From positions 1 through 40,375 of the forward strand of contig CANJWO010000014.1 of assembly GCA_947478685.1 (NCBI GenBank): DNA of 40,375 nucleotides, in the 5' to 3' direction. The translations under genes were made by a program, and so were the position numbers. Below, one piece after another: positions 17,655 to 25,318 of the stretch (position 1 is the stretch's first letter; every line of letters begins with the position of its first letter). Under the pieces are notes generated by a model. It searched no databases and was not told the origin of the DNA. It saw nothing but the letters and a program-made list of their open reading frames with translations. This DNA is from Chlamydiota bacterium (GTDB lineage: Bacteria > Chlamydiota > Chlamydiia > Chlamydiales > 2-12-FULL-49-11).

Positions 17655-17825
17655 TATAGTCATTTAAATTTAAAATTTCACTTAGGCTAAAAGATCGCTT
17701 CGCCTTTTTATCAACCATTAGGTGATGCAGAAGCAGGGCTCTGTTTTTACAGGCCCGATGCAAGCAGATAAAAAGCCGAAGATGATCTTGACGCATATGT
17801 GAAATTTTACTTTTAAATGACTATA
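17655..17825. repeat. 171-base palindromic repeat element
   Basis: The ends read TATAGTCATTTAAA and, inverted, TTTAAATGACTATA. Inside, AAAATTTCAC pairs with GTGAAATTTT, and GGCTAAAAGATCGCTTCG...TTTTTATC pairs imperfectly with GATAAAAAGCCGAAGATGATC. The centre has GAAGCAGG, a TGT-TTTT-ACA hairpin and CGATGCAAGC, the same core as the window-end elements (GAAGCAGG, GTGTG-TTTT-CACAC, CGATGCAAGC). The right arm (about 56 bases) is repeated exactly, inverted, at 21855-21910 after gpsA. No reading frame. It looks like a MITE or BIME-type element with interchangeable arms around a shared core. Confidence 0.8.
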
Positions 17826-18114
17826 TATACCGCTCGTGTTTCAAAACTGGTGTTTTTCATCGCTTGGCATCTCCATCTTTAAATCTACCTCGGTCTCACC
17901 TAGGTAAATAGTGCTTGCCCTCGGCACCGGCTTTGCCTAATTTAAATAGGTAGCGCCAAGCTTGAAAATTCCCCATTTTTGAATCACTCTCGGTATATAC
18001 CGCTCGTGTTTCAAAATTGGGTTTTTATTAGGCATTACAGCAAAAGCTAAAAGATGGATCAATTTATAAGGGGCTAAATTATAAAATATCCTTTCATTAG
18101 AATCAATATTCATT

Positions 18115-18131
18115 GAGGGTCAGCCACCCTC
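18115..18131 (-). terminator. Short hairpin after the 86-residue gene
   Basis: GAGGGT-CAGCC-ACCCTC is a 6-base-pair stem with a 5-base loop, 30 bases beyond the stop of the 86-residue gene on its strand. The downstream minus-strand sequence is AT-rich but lacks a clean T-run, so it is at best a weak terminator. Confidence 0.3.
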
Positions 18132-18161
18132 TATTAGGAGGATGGCCTAGATTAGAGAGAG

Positions 18162-18422
18162 TTACTCGCCAACTGGCGGAAATTTATTTGGAAAAATGGC
18201 ATTTATAACGTTAGATAGTGAAAAGGTAACTGGAGGAGTTTTACACCAAGTTTTATTCTCAGAAGGGATCCGCTCAGATATAGAAGGGGGTAATTTTGAC
18301 TTAACAAACTGAGTAAAGTCTTCTGCAGTCGGTTTGATAGCTCCTATGCAGCTGGTTTTTTCAGTTGGTTTAGGGAAAGAGATGTAATCAGATACAAATG
18401 ATGTAATTGCAGGCACGCTCAT
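18162..18422 (-). CDS. Small 86-residue protein of unknown function
   Basis: Not recognised. ATG 18422 has AAAGGAG at ideal distance, and a consensus-like promoter lies 52-80 bases upstream (18474-18502), so I accept it as a real gene. Two cysteines (SCIGAI, TWCKTP) and many Pro/Ser residues; it begins MSVPAITSFVSDYISFP. No signal peptide, membrane segment or metal motif. It lies between ruvC and the repeat region. With its own promoter and an overlapping palindrome it is probably regulated separately from ruvC. A Ser/Pro-rich small protein with this kind of N-terminus could be secreted by type III, but that is speculation. Confidence 0.65.
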   Translation of the reverse strand: MSVPAITSFVSDYISFPKPTEKTSCIGAIKPTAEDFTQFVKSKLPPSISERIPSENKTWCKTPPVTFSLSNVINAIFPNKFPPVGE

Positions 18423-18456
18423 AAATAACTCCTTTTATTAGTTTTAAACAGTGATA

Positions 18457-18472
18457 ATTATTACGTAATAAT
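18457..18472. promoter_or_regulatory. Perfect 16-base palindrome at a transcription start
   Basis: ATTATTACGTAATAAT is an exact palindrome centred on CG. It starts 1 base downstream of the predicted -10 box (18474-18479, minus strand), so it would cover the transcription start of the 86-residue gene. That is the classic place for a repressor operator. No regulator can be named. Confidence 0.5.
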
Positions 18473-18473
18473 A

Positions 18474-18502
18474 ATTATACGTTATTGCTATATTTAATTC
18501 AA
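18474..18502 (-). promoter_or_regulatory. Sigma70/sigma66-type promoter of the 86-residue gene
   Basis: On the minus strand: TTGAAT (18502-18497), a 17-base spacer, then TATAAT (18479-18474). The spacing and -10 are perfect and the -35 matches 4 of 6. It lies between the ruvC stop (18547) and the small gene start (18422). Confidence 0.6.
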
Positions 18503-18546
18503 AGTTATCTTTTAAATGATATATATATGATTATTAATGAGTTGGG

Positions 18547-19044
18547 TTATTTTGATATAAATTGTGCCGTGCGGGAGAAGTGGGCGTGGGTGATGGCGAG
18601 GGCGAGGGCGTCGGTTGCATCTTCGAGGACGTTAAGTTCCTTTAAGCCGAGGAGGATTTTGACCATGCGGGCAACAGAGGATTTTGGAGCATTGCCTTTG
18701 CCGGTGACCGCTTGTTTCGCTTTGGTAGGGGCGTATTCGAAAACGGGGATGTTTTTTTGCGCCGCAGCAAGGTAGGCCATGCCACGAGCCATGCCCACTT
18801 TGATGGCGCTTTGGAAGTTTTTGTTCATAAATTGTGTCTCCACAGAGAGGCAATCGGGGGTGTGGATTTCGATGATAGAGGAGAGCTCTGTAAAAATATG
18901 GAGATATTTCTGTTCCGGGCTTGATTTGCTCGATGGATGAATTGTCCCGCAATCAATTAATTGGTATCGGTTCCCCTGTAGAGAGATGATTCCCCATCCT
19001 GTTACGGTTGTTCCTGGATCTACACCAATAATTTTTTTACTCAT
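18547..19044 (-). CDS. ruvC: Holliday junction resolvase RuvC
   Basis: Dimeric endonuclease that cuts Holliday junctions bound by RuvAB. 165 residues from ATG 19044 (MSKKIIGVDPGTTVTGWG), the family's usual start and length; an ATG at 19065 would add seven residues and leave only 14 bases to the divergent glycosyltransferase gene. All four acidic catalytic positions are present: VDPG, VETQF, and LEDATDALALA with two Asp. The arrangement with the gene at 19080 is divergent with 35 bases between starts, so the two promoters must overlap each other's coding or leader sequence. Confidence 0.97.
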   Translation of the reverse strand: MSKKIIGVDPGTTVTGWGIISLQGNRYQLIDCGTIHPSSKSSPEQKYLHIFTELSSIIEIHTPDCLSVETQFMNKNFQSAIKVGMARGMAYLAAAQKNIPVFEYAPTKAKQAVTGKGNAPKSSVARMVKILLGLKELNVLEDATDALALAITHAHFSRTAQFISK

Positions 19045-19079
19045 GTTAATAAAGTAAAATTTCATCTATTTTAGTAGCT

Positions 19080-20870
19080 ATGAAAATCATAGTTCGGATG
19101 CCAAATTGGATTGGTGATTTTGTGATGGCAACCCCTGTCTTAGAGGACTTGCGGAAGTTTTATCCTGAGGCAAAAATTGATGTTCTTTGTACGGGAAGTT
19201 TCGCAGAGCTTTTAGAAAAGAATCCCTTTATTAATGAAGTGGTCACCTTTTCTCGGAAGAAGAGATTTTTTCCTGAAGGCTTGATTCCAAGACTTAGAAA
19301 GGAAAAGTATGATCTTGGAATTTTGCTCACAAATTCATTCTCCTCTGCTTGGCATTTTTGGATCGGGGGAGTTAAAAAGCGGATTGGATTTTATAAGCCG
19401 TCAAGGTCCATTTTACTGAGTCAAAATGTCCCATTCCCGGGAAATAAAGAGAAACAGCACCTCGTAATTACATATAAGCAGTTAATTGGCTTGAATTCAG
19501 ATTCAGAACCGAGACTCTTTATTGCCCCTAAAGAGAAAAAAATTGGTAAGACTATTTTTGGCATTAATCCGGGAGCTGCTTATGGTAGCGCAAAATGTTG
19601 GCCTCCTGATCGCTTTCGCGCAGTGATAGAGAGCTTGATTTCTGAAGTCCCGAATAGTGAAGTGATTGTATTTGGAGATAAATTAACAAAGCCTTTAGTT
19701 GATTCTATTTGTGAAGGGTTTGATGAGAGAGTTACCAATTTAGCGGGAAAGACAACATTAAAAGAGCTTATTCAAGAGATCGGAAGATTGGATGCATTTT
19801 TAACAAATGACTCGGGACCGATGCATATTGGAGCTAGCTTGCAAGTGCCTATGGTTGCTATTTTTGGGTCGACAAATCCATATGCTACAGGTCCTTATAA
19901 GTCTGGTAAGGTGATCTATAAAGCAGTCTCTTGTTCACCCTGTTATAAAAGGGTATGCCCGATTGATTTTAAGTGTATGAAGCAAATTGAGCCTTTAGAG
20001 GTTGTGAGAGAGATGAAGCGGGCTCTATTGACAAGGGCTCTAAATCAGAAGATAGAAAAGATCTCATTTAAGGGGGCAAAAGAGCCAAGGTATTCATCTG
20101 AAATTCCGCCATCTGGCAAAAATGTGGGCGTTATTATAATGGCGGCGGGGATGGGGCGAAGACTCGGATTTGCGGGGCCGAAGGGATGTGTTGAAATTGG
20201 TGGAAAGAGTTTATATGAAATTCTCCTCCAAAAAGTTGAGGGAAGATGTGCTATTATGACCTCTCCTGCAACTTATTTAGAGACAAAAAAGTTTCTTGAA
20301 AGCAAAGGTTTTGGCCATGTTGATCTCTTTCAAGAGCGTTGTCTGCCGAGACTTTCAGAACCTTATGAAGAATCGCCTGAGGGTAATGGAGCTATATTTA
20401 GTACGTTTTACGGGTCGCCCCTTTGGGAAAAGTGGAATGATGTGACTGAGATTCGGGTGATTCCTATCGATAATCCAATGGCTGAGCCTCTTCCGCTTGG
20501 GGACGGAGATCTTGCAGTAATGGCATTTAAGAAAAAGTCCTCTGATGAAAATTTAGGGGTTTTGTTAGAAAAAGATGGCTCTCTTTATGTATGTGAATAT
20601 TCAGAACTCCCTGAAGAGGAAAAAAGTGTGTGGAAACTTGCCTATAGTGGAATTTTCTCCTGTAGTAAGGAATTTTTTAAAAAAGCTGCAAAAGCCGATC
20701 TGCCCTGGCATCTAGTAAATAGAAATAGTGTAAAACATTTTGAAAAATTTGTATTTGATGCGTTTTCCCTTGCAAAAATATATAATATTTATTTGAAAGA
20801 GCGGGAAACGGCCTTTGCCCCTATAAAAACAAAGGAAGATTTGTTATACTTTAGCAAGCATACGAGGTGA
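19080..20870 (+). CDS. Family-9 glycosyltransferase fused to UDP-sugar pyrophosphorylase
   Basis: 596 residues in two parts. Residues 1-320: heptosyltransferase-type (GT9, WaaF-like) with MPNWIGDFVMATPVLEDL, NPGAAYGSAKCWPPDRF and TNDSGPMHIGASLQVPMVAIFG, which in this family transfers a sugar from a nucleotide donor to LPS core. Residues 345-596: UDP-GlcNAc pyrophosphorylase-like, with IIMAAGMGRRLGFAGPKG (nucleotide and PPi site), SPEGNGAIFSTF (the GNG loop) and VIPIDNPMAEPL. In Chlamydia a stand-alone pyrophosphorylase-like gene (CT715) precedes gpsA; here it is fused behind a glycosyltransferase and gpsA follows 4 bases later. The fusion suggests one route from sugar-1-phosphate to a surface glycan, but donor and acceptor are unknown. 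No frame break is visible at the junction (about 325-345), so it is a true fusion in this sequence. Confidence 0.9.
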   Translation: MKIIVRMPNWIGDFVMATPVLEDLRKFYPEAKIDVLCTGSFAELLEKNPFINEVVTFSRKKRFFPEGLIPRLRKEKYDLGILLTNSFSSAWHFWIGGVKKRIGFYKPSRSILLSQNVPFPGNKEKQHLVITYKQLIGLNSDSEPRLFIAPKEKKIGKTIFGINPGAAYGSAKCWPPDRFRAVIESLISEVPNSEVIVFGDKLTKPLVDSICEGFDERVTNLAGKTTLKELIQEIGRLDAFLTNDSGPMHIGASLQVPMVAIFGSTNPYATGPYKSGKVIYKAVSCSPCYKRVCPIDFKCMKQIEPLEVVREMKRALLTRALNQKIEKISFKGAKEPRYSSEIPPSGKNVGVIIMAAGMGRRLGFAGPKGCVEIGGKSLYEILLQKVEGRCAIMTSPATYLETKKFLESKGFGHVDLFQERCLPRLSEPYEESPEGNGAIFSTFYGSPLWEKWNDVTEIRVIPIDNPMAEPLPLGDGDLAVMAFKKKSSDENLGVLLEKDGSLYVCEYSELPEEEKSVWKLAYSGIFSCSKEFFKKAAKADLPWHLVNRNSVKHFEKFVFDAFSLAKIYNIYLKERETAFAPIKTKEDLLYFSKHTR

Positions 20871-20874
20871 TGAA

Positions 20875-21867
20875 ATGAAAGTAGGATTTCTAGGTAGTGG
20901 CGCTTGGGGTATTACCCTTGCCAATTTGATTGCAAAAAATGGACACAAAGTTGTTTTGTGGTCGATTGAAGAGGATGTTCTTTCCCATTTAGAACAATTT
21001 TCAAGGCATCCTAAATTTAAAGACTTTCCGGTAGAGGAGAGTATTAGCTATACCAGAGATTTAAAAGACATTTTAGAGTGCGATGTAATTGTAGAGTGCG
21101 TTACAGCAAAAGGTTTTAGACCTGTTTGTGAAGCATTAAAAACCCTCTCTGTACCTTTTATTATTACTTCAAAAGGGATTGAGCAAGAGAGCGGAAAGCT
21201 CCTTGTTGAAGTTGCCTATGAAATTTTTGATGAAAAAGAGCTCATCGGTTGTATGAGCGGGCCAACGCTAGCAAAAGAGGTGATGTTCAACCAGCCAACA
21301 GCTGCAGTGGGAGCAAGTATCAATCCAGAAGTTTCAGAGATCATTAAAGAGGTTTTTGAAGCGCCTAATTTTCATATCTCTCGCAGTTCTGATGTGATCG
21401 GAGTAGCAGTTGGAGGCTCTGTTAAAAACGTAATAGCTATTGCATCGGGACTTGCAGAAGGTCTTGAATTCGGCTATAACACAAAAGCTCTTATTATCAC
21501 ACAAGGGCTAAAAGAGATGTGCGAAATTGCCAAAGTTAAAGGTGGCCTACAAGAGACATGTTATGGCCTTTCTGGCATCGGCGATCTTATTGTTACCGGC
21601 GTTTCTAATCTAAGCCGTAATTTTACTTTCGGTACACTACTCGGACAAGGGGGAACAGCAATCCTCGCAAAAGAGAAGATCGGCATGGTAGTAGAAGGGG
21701 AATATACAGTTCTTTCTGCATACAATATTGCTAAAGAGTGCAACCTTGATCTTCCGATCATCCATGCAATGTATCGTGTCATCTATCAAAATCAGTGCCC
21801 TAAAGAGGCCTTTCAAGAAATGCTCGGAGCCATCAGTCAGGAGCCCTGTCCAGTTATAGTCATTTAA
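20875..21867 (+). CDS. gpsA: Glycerol-3-phosphate dehydrogenase [NAD(P)+]
   Basis: Reduces dihydroxyacetone phosphate to sn-glycerol-3-phosphate, the backbone for phospholipids. 330 residues, normal. Seen: N-terminal FLGSGAWGITLANLIA dinucleotide fold, MSGPTLAKEV, VGGSVKNVIAIASGLAEGL with the catalytic Lys, GLSGIGDLIVT and SNLSRNF. Starts 4 bases after the glycosyltransferase fusion stop, so the two form an operon. The last four codons (V-I-V-I) and the TAA lie within or at the edge of a repeat arm beginning at 21855 (TATAGTCATTTAA), so the natural C-terminus appears to have been replaced or trimmed by a repeat. The residues affected lie beyond the catalytic region. Confidence 0.97.
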   Translation: MKVGFLGSGAWGITLANLIAKNGHKVVLWSIEEDVLSHLEQFSRHPKFKDFPVEESISYTRDLKDILECDVIVECVTAKGFRPVCEALKTLSVPFIITSKGIEQESGKLLVEVAYEIFDEKELIGCMSGPTLAKEVMFNQPTAAVGASINPEVSEIIKEVFEAPNFHISRSSDVIGVAVGGSVKNVIAIASGLAEGLEFGYNTKALIITQGLKEMCEIAKVKGGLQETCYGLSGIGDLIVTGVSNLSRNFTFGTLLGQGGTAILAKEKIGMVVEGEYTVLSAYNIAKECNLDLPIIHAMYRVIYQNQCPKEAFQEMLGAISQEPCPVIVI

Positions 21868-21953
21868 AAGTAAAATTTCACATATGCGTCAAGATCATCT
21901 TCGGCTTTTTATAGTGAATTAAACTTATCAATGTAAATTTAATTCACTATAAA
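21855..21953. repeat. Repeat arm and AT palindrome at the 3' end of gpsA
   Basis: 21855-21910 is an exact inverted copy of the right arm of the element at 17655-17825 (TATAGTCATTTAAAAGTAAA through CATCTTCGGCTTTTT). It runs directly into a perfect 16-base inverted repeat, TTTATAGTGAATTAAA (21908-21923) and TTTAATTCACTATAAA (21938-21953), with a 14-base loop. The loop and right arm match the flank of the window-end elements. It may end gpsA transcription as an AT-rich hairpin. Confidence 0.75.
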
Positions 21954-22033
21954 TAACCCATCTGACTCCTAAATTCTTTCTTATTTATTATTAATAAGGC
22001 GTTTGCTTTAGTGTGGGGAGAGGTGCTTTTCTC

Positions 22034-23560
22034 ATGAATGGTAAGAGTTTTCCAGTTGCAGTTGAAGGTCAGAAGGTTGTGTTTGCAACTGAGATGGCGC
22101 GAATTGAAAAGAAGGCGATTGCTGAGGGCTCTGGTACATCCCGTGAATATATGCTGAAGGCAGCCGATGGAATCTTTGAAGTCGTTCTAAATTATATACA
22201 TGAGAAATCTCTATCAAGTAATGTGATTTTGGTTTGTGGCAAGGGAAACAATGCAGGCGATGCATATAGTGTTGGTGAAAAGCTGCTTGAGAATGATTTT
22301 CTGGTAAAGGCTTATCAGGTTTTTCCAATAGATGAGTGTTCAGACCTTTGTAAATTTCATGCCGATGCATTTAAAAATAAGGGTGGGGAGATACTTGAGA
22401 TTAAGTCGATAGATCAATTTCTTCTAAAGGAGGAGTTCCTTGTTTTGGATGGCCTCCTCGGAACAGGCTTCAAAGGAAAAGTAGACGGCCTTATCAAGGA
22501 TGTGATTTTGAAGCTCAATTCTTCAATCAATCCTGTAGTAGCTATTGATATTCCTTCTGGAGTCCTCGGAGATAGTGGACTTGTTGAGGATGTTGCGGTC
22601 ATGGCTGATCTTACTGTCTATGTAGGTTTTTTAAAGGTAGGTCATCTTTATAATCAGGGTTTTGAGCACGTAGGTGAATTGCACGGGGTTAATTTTGGAT
22701 TGGAAAAATCCTATATAGATGAAATTGAGTCATTTGGGATGGTTGTAAATCCAGAGATTATTCATAAGAATCTTCCGTTTCGGAAACGAACCGTAAATAA
22801 ATATACGGTAGGGCAAGTGATGCTTATAGCAGGCTCTCCAGGAATGCCAGGGGCAGCAATACTTGCTTCAAAGGCGGCATTAAGAAGTGGAGCTGGAATG
22901 GTTAGGCTTTGTCATCCGCCAAATATGGAATATGAACTTTCTCAATGTCCTCCCGAAGTAGTTCGACATTGTTATAGTTTAGAGAAAATGGATAAAATTT
23001 TAGAAGAGCTTAAAAGGACAAAGGCAATTCTAATAGGTTCAGGACTTGGTAGATCTGATAACATCCCGATGATTTTAAAAAGGATTTATACTGAAGCAAA
23101 ATGTCCTATTGTTATTGATGGAGATGCCCTTTTCTATTTTGAAGGGGGGGTAAAAAATGCCATCTTAACTCCTCATAAGGGGGAGCTTAATAAGTTATTG
23201 AACGTTGGTGAGATTTCTGATCTTGAACTTATTAGCAGAGCTGAAGAGTTTGCCAAACTCCATAATGTTGTGATTGTTTTTAAAGGGGCCCCCACAACTG
23301 TCATAGCCCCCTCTTTCCCTAAAATCATTATACCCTACGGAAATAAAGGGATGGCATCAGGGGGAATGGGCGACGCCCTCGCGGGTATTATTGCATCTTT
23401 TCTTGCTCAAGGAAAAGATCTCAGAGAAGCAGCTATCTTGGGTTCAACTATTCACGCTCTTGCCGGCGATAAGGCAAAAGAGACAAAATCGGAATATTCG
23501 ATGATCGCATCCGATCTCATCGATGCCCTTCCAGACATTTTTCTTCAGTCAGATCAATAA
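22034..23560 (+). CDS. nnr: Bifunctional NAD(P)H-hydrate epimerase/dehydratase
   Basis: Repairs damaged, hydrated NAD(P)H. About 508 residues. The N-terminal YjeF-type epimerase domain (about 1-210) has CGKGNNAGDAY, the equivalent of GxxNNGGDG with one Gly changed to Ala, and VVAIDIPSGVLGDSG. The C-terminal ribokinase-like dehydratase (about 240-508) has NKYTVGQVMLIAGSPGMPGA, ILTPHKGELNKL and SGGMGDALAGIIASFLAQ. I prefer ATG 22034 (MNGKSFPVAVEG), which has GGGGAGAGG upstream, over GTG 22013. It follows gpsA on the same strand after about 165 bases of repeat, so it probably has its own promoter. Fusion of the two domains is common in bacteria. Confidence 0.95.
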   Translation: MNGKSFPVAVEGQKVVFATEMARIEKKAIAEGSGTSREYMLKAADGIFEVVLNYIHEKSLSSNVILVCGKGNNAGDAYSVGEKLLENDFLVKAYQVFPIDECSDLCKFHADAFKNKGGEILEIKSIDQFLLKEEFLVLDGLLGTGFKGKVDGLIKDVILKLNSSINPVVAIDIPSGVLGDSGLVEDVAVMADLTVYVGFLKVGHLYNQGFEHVGELHGVNFGLEKSYIDEIESFGMVVNPEIIHKNLPFRKRTVNKYTVGQVMLIAGSPGMPGAAILASKAALRSGAGMVRLCHPPNMEYELSQCPPEVVRHCYSLEKMDKILEELKRTKAILIGSGLGRSDNIPMILKRIYTEAKCPIVIDGDALFYFEGGVKNAILTPHKGELNKLLNVGEISDLELISRAEEFAKLHNVVIVFKGAPTTVIAPSFPKIIIPYGNKGMASGGMGDALAGIIASFLAQGKDLREAAILGSTIHALAGDKAKETKSEYSMIASDLIDALPDIFLQSDQ

Positions 23561-23650
23561 ATCACCCTTTTTAAAGATATTTGTATATACAGTTAAGTTT
23601 TTTTTTGTATCTTGCTTTTAGAACATGAAAAGTTTTGTTGGGGGTCTTTT

Positions 23651-25297
23651 TTGAAAAATACAATTTGCACAATTAGTTGCGGGCTTTTGAGTTTAGCCTA
23701 TGTGGGGCTATTTGCCGGTTCTGCTTCGTGGAATGTGGATGGAAATGGGAATTGGATAAAGGAGTCAAATTGGGTTCCAAGTTCAGGTTTAAATACAGAG
23801 TATCCAAATGGAAGAAATGATATTGCTATCTTCCCGCCGTTTAAAATTACAAAGCCAAGAACAATAACAGTCGATGGTACTTTTGATCTAGGGTCACTGA
23901 ATTTTAATACCGAGTATCGGTACATTCTAACCTCTGGCCAATTAAATATTTATGATTCGATTAGCGTGATAGGAAAGGCTGAGATTAAATCTAACTTAGT
24001 TTTACAAGATAGTAGTGATAAATGTTCCCCACCAAATAGTGATTGCCCACCAAATAATAAATGTTCTCCTCCAAGTGGTAAATGTGTACAGACGAATAGG
24101 GAATGCCCGCCACCAAAATGTTCAGATCCAAATAGCATTAGTATAATGGTTACTGGGACGGGGAATTGTGCGCCCGATAATGGGAATCTTGCAATTTCTG
24201 GAAATATATCAGGAGTGGGTGGCATCACAAAACAGGGTGAAGGGAAACTTAAATTTTCAGGTCAGAATTCATATTTAGGGATGACTATTTTTCAGAGTGG
24301 AGTTGTTCTCGGAGGGGCAGTAAATACTTTCTCTCCAAATTCAGGGGTGATAATTGCAAACACATCGGGCGTTGTTTTTGATCTAAATAACTTTGATAAT
24401 AGAATTGCAAGCCTAGCAGGCGGCGGAAATTTAGGTGGTAATATTAATTTAGGCTCTGGGACGTTAACTCTTGGTGATAAATGCAATACGGTTTATGCAG
24501 GGGCTATTTTTGGAAGTGGCGGACTAACAAAGGTAGGAGCCGGAATTTTTGTCCTATCTGGAAATACTTCTACTTATAGTGGAATGACTATGATTGAAGA
24601 GGGGACTCTACAGGCAGGAATCTGCAATGCATTTTCCGGGAGCTCTAAAGTTGTTTTGGCGAATAATGATGGCGCTGTTCTCAATCTCTGCGGATATGAT
24701 AATCATGTCCCCTCTTTAAATGGGGGAGGAATGTTTGGTGGTGATGTTGTTTTAGGTAATGCGACTTTAACTTTAGGTGATGAGACAAACTCACTCTTTG
24801 AAGGATCCATTTTTGGAACAGGATCTATTGTGAAACAAGGAACAGGTGTATTAAGCCTAACTCGGACTAATATTTATACAGGGCCTACAACAGTTTCTAT
24901 GGGAACGCTTGACTTAAGTGGATTAATTACATCTCCTACGACAATCCAACCAGGGGCAACTCTTCAAGGAAACGGTATAATTGTTGGGGATCTGATAGTC
25001 TCTGGGTTTTTTAAACCTAATAATATGACGCTTATTGGAAATTGTTCTCTCCAAGCTGGATCAACTCTTGAAATTGGTATGTGTGCAGAAGCTGGTTGTT
25101 TACTTACTTCTGGAACATTTACAATTGGAGATGATGTCCTTTTAAGTATTGTTGCATCAGGCTCATTTACACCAGGAACTGCGTACGAAATTGTTTCAGC
25201 GGCAGGAGGTATAATTGGTTCATTTAGTAAAATGCCTTTCCCTGAAAAATTTATTATTAAAACTTCTCCACATAGTATTACAATAGAGATGAAGTAA
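23651..25297 (+). CDS. Secreted PATR-repeat protein without a beta-barrel
   Basis: 548 residues from TTG 23651, which gives a signal peptide (KNTICTISCGLLSLAYVGLF then AGSA) and a G-rich site upstream; TTG 23612 would add 13 residues. The mature part is a beta-helix passenger: at least three passenger-associated transport repeats (GGITKQGEGKLKFSGQNSYL, GGLTKVGAGIFVLSGNTSTY, GSIVKQGTGVLSLTRTNIYT). It ends at ITIEMK without an autotransporter barrel, so it cannot be a self-sufficient autotransporter. Residues 124-158 are an unusual Cys/Pro insertion with six cysteines spaced 5-7 apart (CSPPNSDCPPNNKCSPPSGK), which could disulfide-link. The next gene, 21 bases downstream, is a full autotransporter of the same repeat type, suggesting a co-expressed pair. 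A tract of nine T lies about 45-53 bases before the start. Confidence 0.8.
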   Translation: MKNTICTISCGLLSLAYVGLFAGSASWNVDGNGNWIKESNWVPSSGLNTEYPNGRNDIAIFPPFKITKPRTITVDGTFDLGSLNFNTEYRYILTSGQLNIYDSISVIGKAEIKSNLVLQDSSDKCSPPNSDCPPNNKCSPPSGKCVQTNRECPPPKCSDPNSISIMVTGTGNCAPDNGNLAISGNISGVGGITKQGEGKLKFSGQNSYLGMTIFQSGVVLGGAVNTFSPNSGVIIANTSGVVFDLNNFDNRIASLAGGGNLGGNINLGSGTLTLGDKCNTVYAGAIFGSGGLTKVGAGIFVLSGNTSTYSGMTMIEEGTLQAGICNAFSGSSKVVLANNDGAVLNLCGYDNHVPSLNGGGMFGGDVVLGNATLTLGDETNSLFEGSIFGTGSIVKQGTGVLSLTRTNIYTGPTTVSMGTLDLSGLITSPTTIQPGATLQGNGIIVGDLIVSGFFKPNNMTLIGNCSLQAGSTLEIGMCAEAGCLLTSGTFTIGDDVLLSIVASGSFTPGTAYEIVSAAGGIIGSFSKMPFPEKFIIKTSPHSITIEMK

Positions 25298-25318
25298 TAA
25301 AAAACAGAAGGCGCTTTC

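Larger units (their letters stand above)
17612..18161. other. Gene-free repeat region
   Basis: About 550 bases with no supportable gene. It contains a 171-base palindromic element (17655-17825), then a short direct repeat pair (17824-17846 and 17994-18016, sharing 23 bases) bracketing an imperfect inverted repeat whose arms carry GCTTGGC and GCCAAGC (about 17861 and 17954-17961), then TTGGGTTTTTATTAGGCATT (near 18018), which matches the window-end element, and a hairpin at 18115-18131. The composition alternates GC-rich arms with AT-rich joints. Confidence 0.7.

Noticed and set aside
17824-18016. Possible CRISPR-like pair of direct repeats
   Set aside because: Only two copies of a 23-base repeat, 170 bases apart, with an inverted repeat in between and no cas genes. 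It is a repeat element, not a CRISPR array.
18547-19065. Extended RuvC start at ATG 19065
   Set aside because: The added residues (MKFYFIN) are not part of the family, and MSKKIIGVDPG from 19044 is the standard start.
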